The translations under genes and the position numbers were made by a program. From positions 19,034,001 through 19,098,000 of the forward strand of contig NC_079876.1 of assembly GCF_029227915.1 (NCBI RefSeq): a stretch of 64,000 nucleotides of DNA. Reading direction: 5' to 3'. This DNA is from Hydractinia symbiolongicarpus. Its lineage: Eukaryota; Cnidaria; Hydrozoa; Anthoathecata; Hydractiniidae. Below, one piece after another: positions 60,601 to 64,000 of the stretch (position 1 is the stretch's first letter; every line of letters starts with the position of its first letter). The notes below the pieces were generated by a model that was not told the origin of the DNA, made no database searches, and was given only the letters and a program-made list of their open reading frames with translations.

Positions 60601-62337
60601 GCGCATAGCGTTGTAAAACTGAAGCATGCACATAGCGTGGTAAAAGTGAAGCATGCGCATAGCTGATTATTTAGTTAAAAACTATTGTAAAAGATCTATC
60701 ATCAAAGAAATTTTGATAGAGTGAAGTTTGGCTCTGCTAAAAATATTTGTCGAGCCCAACAAAGTCAAAGCGTGCCAAGGATTTTAAGAGTTTAATTCAG
60801 CATAGTACAGCTTGTATAATGGACTTAATGGTTAGCGTATTCATTTTTAATTACGCGTTAATCGGTCTAAACTTAAGCGAATATTTCTTTTCGTGTTTAA
60901 AGCTGATGTAGAAATATCGCTGATAAGAATTCAGCCAAAACATTTGTATATGTATCGGTTACAAGCAAAATAAGTGCAAAAAGGATAAAGCACCATCATA
61001 TATAGTTAATGTGCGCTATGAAAATGCTGTTTTACTACCAGCTTTTTTGCCACAAGAAGTTTTTTTATAATGCAAGTCAGCTGTACTCTATCTTTTGCAT
61101 CGAAATTAGAAAAATAAATAAACAAACAATAAAAAAGTTTATAAGACAAAATTTGTAATTTTATTTAAGTAGTGATAGCGCATTCGAATCTAAATCATAA
61201 GGATCGGATTCGAGTCTCCACTTTCGCACTGTAAGTGAGGTGTTGTTAGCCGGTTTGGAGCCGTTCACTAACGACACTACCTATACACTGTCGGGTATTT
61301 AGGATGCATTCCTTGAGGGTGTTAGTCTTCCTGTCACTCTGGAAGACTTGAAGTACTCACACCGACAACGCCCTTACAAAAACAAACCTTAGTAATTACG
61401 CCTCTGGCCCATTGCTCTTTCTAGACGTCCTATACATATGCTACGTAAGATACTGCGGGGCGCTCTATGTCAACTCTTTTTCGACGAGTCACATGCAATT
61501 TCGTCTAGAAAGTGGGAAGTACTACAATAATACTCTATTTTGCAATGATTTTATTAAAAGTTTCTGATGCAGCGTGAGAAAAGCCTTTTGAGCATTATTT
61601 TCATCATTACTCATACTACATATAACAGCAACTGCTACTGCTATATCTTTTATGTAATCTATTTTTAGCGGCTCGTCCATGGTTGGTTACAAAAGAGGTA
61701 GAAAAAACACAATTTCATTGGTACCTACCTGTTGGACAAAAGGGATAGCCATTCATGAAATCATGCATTCCTTAGGTAGGCTGTTGTAACTTATATTCAC
61801 TACCTTACCTTAAGGGTCTTTTACGTTTATGATATCCTGACAGAAGGGTTTTTACGGAGTCGTCTTGTCGAAATATCAGCCGTCGAGAAATTAATTCTCT
61901 ACCTGCTTCCTCCTGACAAAAAGTCGTACCATGCACTCCCTACCTACTCCGTATTGGGTAAAAATACAATGCCTACTAATAATGCTTCCTTTAAAATGCA
62001 ACGAATTATTTAAAGCAAACAATTGATATCAGAAAAAATTGATTTTCTGCTGATGAAAAAATACAAAAACGACCATACACAGATTAAGGACTTTTGATGT
62101 TATAAAAATGGTTTTCTTAAATCCCCGAGGCTGGAACTCTAAATGAAATGAATCACTGTGGCTATTCTTACATTCATAATTTTTAACCACAACAACGCTG
62201 CTCGACGTTGGCTTTCCCTTACGTTTGTCTACTCTCTTACTTGTTACAAATCCATATTTTCTCAGGTTTTCATCACGAACAAAGCCGACCAGACCGAGAC
62301 AAATATATCAGGGTGGTTGATGACAATGTCCTCAGCT
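57692..62337 (+). CDS. Astacin-family zinc metalloprotease, 5' part
   Basis: Five exons join in phase: 57692-57773, 59207-59350, 60101-60224, 61669-61775 and 62266-62337 (phase 1, donor GTAAGT). About 176 residues are covered and the gene runs on past the window. MMDNNMLLSLSCLILFAATV is a signal peptide. Exon 2 encodes the propeptide (DPNLFEGDMILSPDQLERIQ) and enters the mature domain with HPWPKLIPYDLYGL. Exon 3 gives KARKVIEDAFREYHKYTCLR. Exons 4 and 5 together give the signature IHEIMHSLGFHHEQSRPDRD, with all three zinc-binding His and the catalytic Glu. The enzyme should be a secreted endopeptidase made as a zymogen. Oddly, the first Cys of the usual GC-x-S-x-VG motif is Gly here (GGSSMVG), while its normal disulfide partner (PTCWTKG) remains. 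The remaining catalytic domain (including the Met-turn) was not found before 64000. Confidence 0.8.
59612..59775 (+). other. Coding-like segment inside an astacin intron
   Basis: After TTTTAAAG, a frame reads TPVSVDPIHECNAETLDGDD, then RLDGNKFPGTSHFLRSLYDN. Composition looks protein-like, but astacin exons 2 and 3 join perfectly without it and the family has no insertion there. It may be an alternative exon, a decayed exon duplicate or chance. Confidence 0.25.
60461..60663 (+). repeat. 27-bp minisatellite in an astacin intron
   Basis: There are about 7.5 units of GAAGCATGCGCATAGCGTTG plus TAAAACT, with variants (CACATAGC for CGCATAGC; some units one base shorter). Each unit contains the palindrome GCATGC and often TGCGCA. 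The frames across it (repeated Met-His/Phe-Tyr words on the minus strand) are repeat artefacts. Confidence 0.85.
61167..61390 (+). repeat. tRNA-derived SINE in an astacin intron
   Basis: The head AGTAGTGATAGCGCATTCGA matches a tRNA box A region (TAGTGGTTAGCGC type). About 30 bases on, GGATTCGAGTCTCC matches box B (GGTTCGAATCCC type). An unrelated body and an A/C-rich tail (ACAAAAACAAACC) follow. The head is too diverged and unstructured at its 3' side to be a working tRNA gene. Confidence 0.55.
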
Positions 62338-64000
62338 GTAAGTAAAATTAAAAAGAAACATCGTACACCGACGAGTTCTTTTATTGTTGTCGCCAAATAT
62401 GCTCAAATTTTTCTGAAAGACTGAACTATTTGTAAAACCTCCCCTCCCCCGCGATTCTTATCAGTTACATTTGAAGATAGGATAGTAAAGCACCTCCCCA
62501 GCCCTCTTTACAAACTGTGTTATCTACTCCCCCTTCCCACCAAATTACTTCTCATTTTTGCCAAAAATTATTTATTTACAGAAATTAAGTACAAAAGTTA
62601 CAAAAATTTATACGCGTGACAGTTTTAAAAAAATGCATCTTATTCTACTATTACGATTAACGCAATGCAGTGTTTGGAGTGGGTGGCAAAACTTCCCTGT
62701 TGCAATCAGTTGCAGCGGTCATTACTTCTTGTTCTTTAATTATCATGCTAGCAATTAAACATGTTTAATGAGTAAAAATGAGTGTGAAAGGTTTAGTTTC
62801 TTTATTCAATTTGTATTCAATCTACTTGACAAATGAACTTAAAGTTCCAATAGACGTCTTTTTAACTTATTTTATTGGTTACGGCTCTTTCTTCATTTGC
62901 AGAGGACGTTCGAAAAACTTACCAAAAATTTTAGAAGGTCCGAAAATTAATAATGTTGCCGTTTATTGAAGATTCGTGTTATCAGCGGTGGAAGTTTGGG
63001 AAGGTTTTGGCCGCAGTATTAGAATGAAGAACAAATTTACACGTTTGCTGGTGTAGCCATTGCTTGTCCTATTACAAAAAAAATCATAACAAAAAAGAAA
63101 ATAATAACAAAAACCATTTTGAACTTGCACCAACCAACCACCAACATAAACGAAAAATAATACACATTCTATATATAAATATACTCAATCTTTTTTACAG
63201 ACTTACCTTTACATATGCTTTTTTTATTCAGTAAAATCTACAAAAATGAGTGAAACACGGGTATATTGTTTGTCAATGCACCTGCAAATTCATATCAAAT
63301 TGCGCGTTTTAAATTACTTATTCTGAGATCATTATCTAACAGTCGGTTAAGGCTTGATAAAACGCAACTGTTTAAACATACACCGGTGAGAATAAATATG
63401 TTTATAGCTTATACAAAAACGTAAAGTCAAATAATGGAGAGATGCAAATAAAACAAAAAAAAGCATATATCGAATCAGCGAACAAAACACTACGAAAGTC
63501 ATAAAATATAAACTAAAAGTACCTGCACCGATGTGAAAATAGATGTATATATATAATAAACGTAAAATATTGCTTCTCCGAAAATAACATTTTACCTAAG
63601 CATGTAAAACTCGAAGCAATTGATTCGGTGATTTTTCGCTTTATCTTGTTTTTTTTTTCGCACCCTACGTTGTTTTAAAACAGAGGGACGTACAGTACTT
63701 GCGACATTAAAAAGATATTGGTGAGGTTAAATCGGATATCGAAAATTATTTAGTCTGACTTGTGAATACTTCAACGAATTATGCGTAGAAGAAGCTTCAT
63801 ATTAAATTTGTAACCCATTTATTTTCCCGCAATTCTCCTCCCTTGACATTATTTAAAACAATAGACATGATAAAAATATGTAACTTAACTATTTCTATAC
63901 ATAGTTCGACTAAAACGATCTCCTTTTTAACTAATTGAAATCTGTTAACTTTTTATAGACGGATAACTTCATTAAGTATGGGACTGGCAAAGTTGACAGT
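62338..64000. other. Astacin intron continuing to the window edge
   Basis: The next astacin exon is expected after the donor at 62338, but no segment with the following conserved residues was found, so the intron probably exceeds 1.6 kb. Small frames at 62158-62424, 62558-62758 and 62778-62969 show no domain; the first overlaps exon 5 in another frame. Confidence 0.4.

Noticed and set aside
60278-60660. Minus-strand ORFs with repeated Phe-Tyr/Met-Cys words
   Set aside because: They are produced by the 27-bp minisatellite; period 27 is a multiple of three so frames stay open.
61167-61240. Functional tRNA gene
   Set aside because: Acceptor stem pairing is absent and the sequence runs on into a SINE body and tail.

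Overview
The window is an AT-rich animal nuclear sequence with small exons, canonical GT/AG introns, and introns and intergenic space packed with transposon remnants. The mix of genes (a secreted apple/PAN plus EGF-like protein, an astacin metalloprotease, a TTLL7-type polyglutamylase) and of repeats (Crypton-like tyrosine recombinase, helicase-bearing Academ-type transposon, many short Helitrons, a tRNA-derived SINE) fits a cnidarian. A medusozoan is my best guess, but no species was identified. There is no sign of bacterial sequence.

Layout. 0.5-3.4 kb: decayed Crypton-like recombinase gene (minus strand). 4.6-8.3 kb: a Helitron-like repeat interrupted by a 3.0-kb TIR transposon. The transposon carries a RecQ-like helicase gene and, convergent to it, a zinc-finger transposase-like gene; both are cut at one internal deletion. 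11.6-15.5 kb: secreted PAN/EGF protein gene (plus) with two MITEs in its introns. 15.7-16.1 kb: another MITE. 18.5-19.5 kb: an inverted, truncated second copy of the helicase transposon. 19.6-20.8 kb: a Helitron-type repeat. 21.4-22.5 kb: an intronless glycosyltransferase-like gene (minus). 23.9-27.9 kb: two ~2-kb Helitrons head to tail. 29.0-33.5 kb: a cluster of short Helitrons, three of them joined end to end. 35.2-51.9 kb: a TTLL7-like tubulin polyglutamylase gene (minus, at least 23 exons). 52.7-54.4 kb: an LTR-like segment and another Helitron-like repeat. 57.7 kb to the right edge: 5' part of an astacin metalloprotease gene (plus).

The four host genes look unrelated in function: extracellular matrix or adhesion (PAN/EGF), Golgi glycosylation, microtubule glutamylation (cilia), and extracellular proteolysis. 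The striking property of the window is mobile DNA. Helitrons repeatedly insert precisely next to one another, one Helitron has a borrowed 5' end joined to a different 3' hairpin, and one TIR transposon has landed inside a Helitron leaving a clear 9-bp target duplication. I found no autonomous Helitron Rep/helicase ORF, no CRISPR array, no rRNA and no convincing free-standing tRNA gene. Exon boundaries were placed by eye from splice sites and reading phase and could be off by a base or two.
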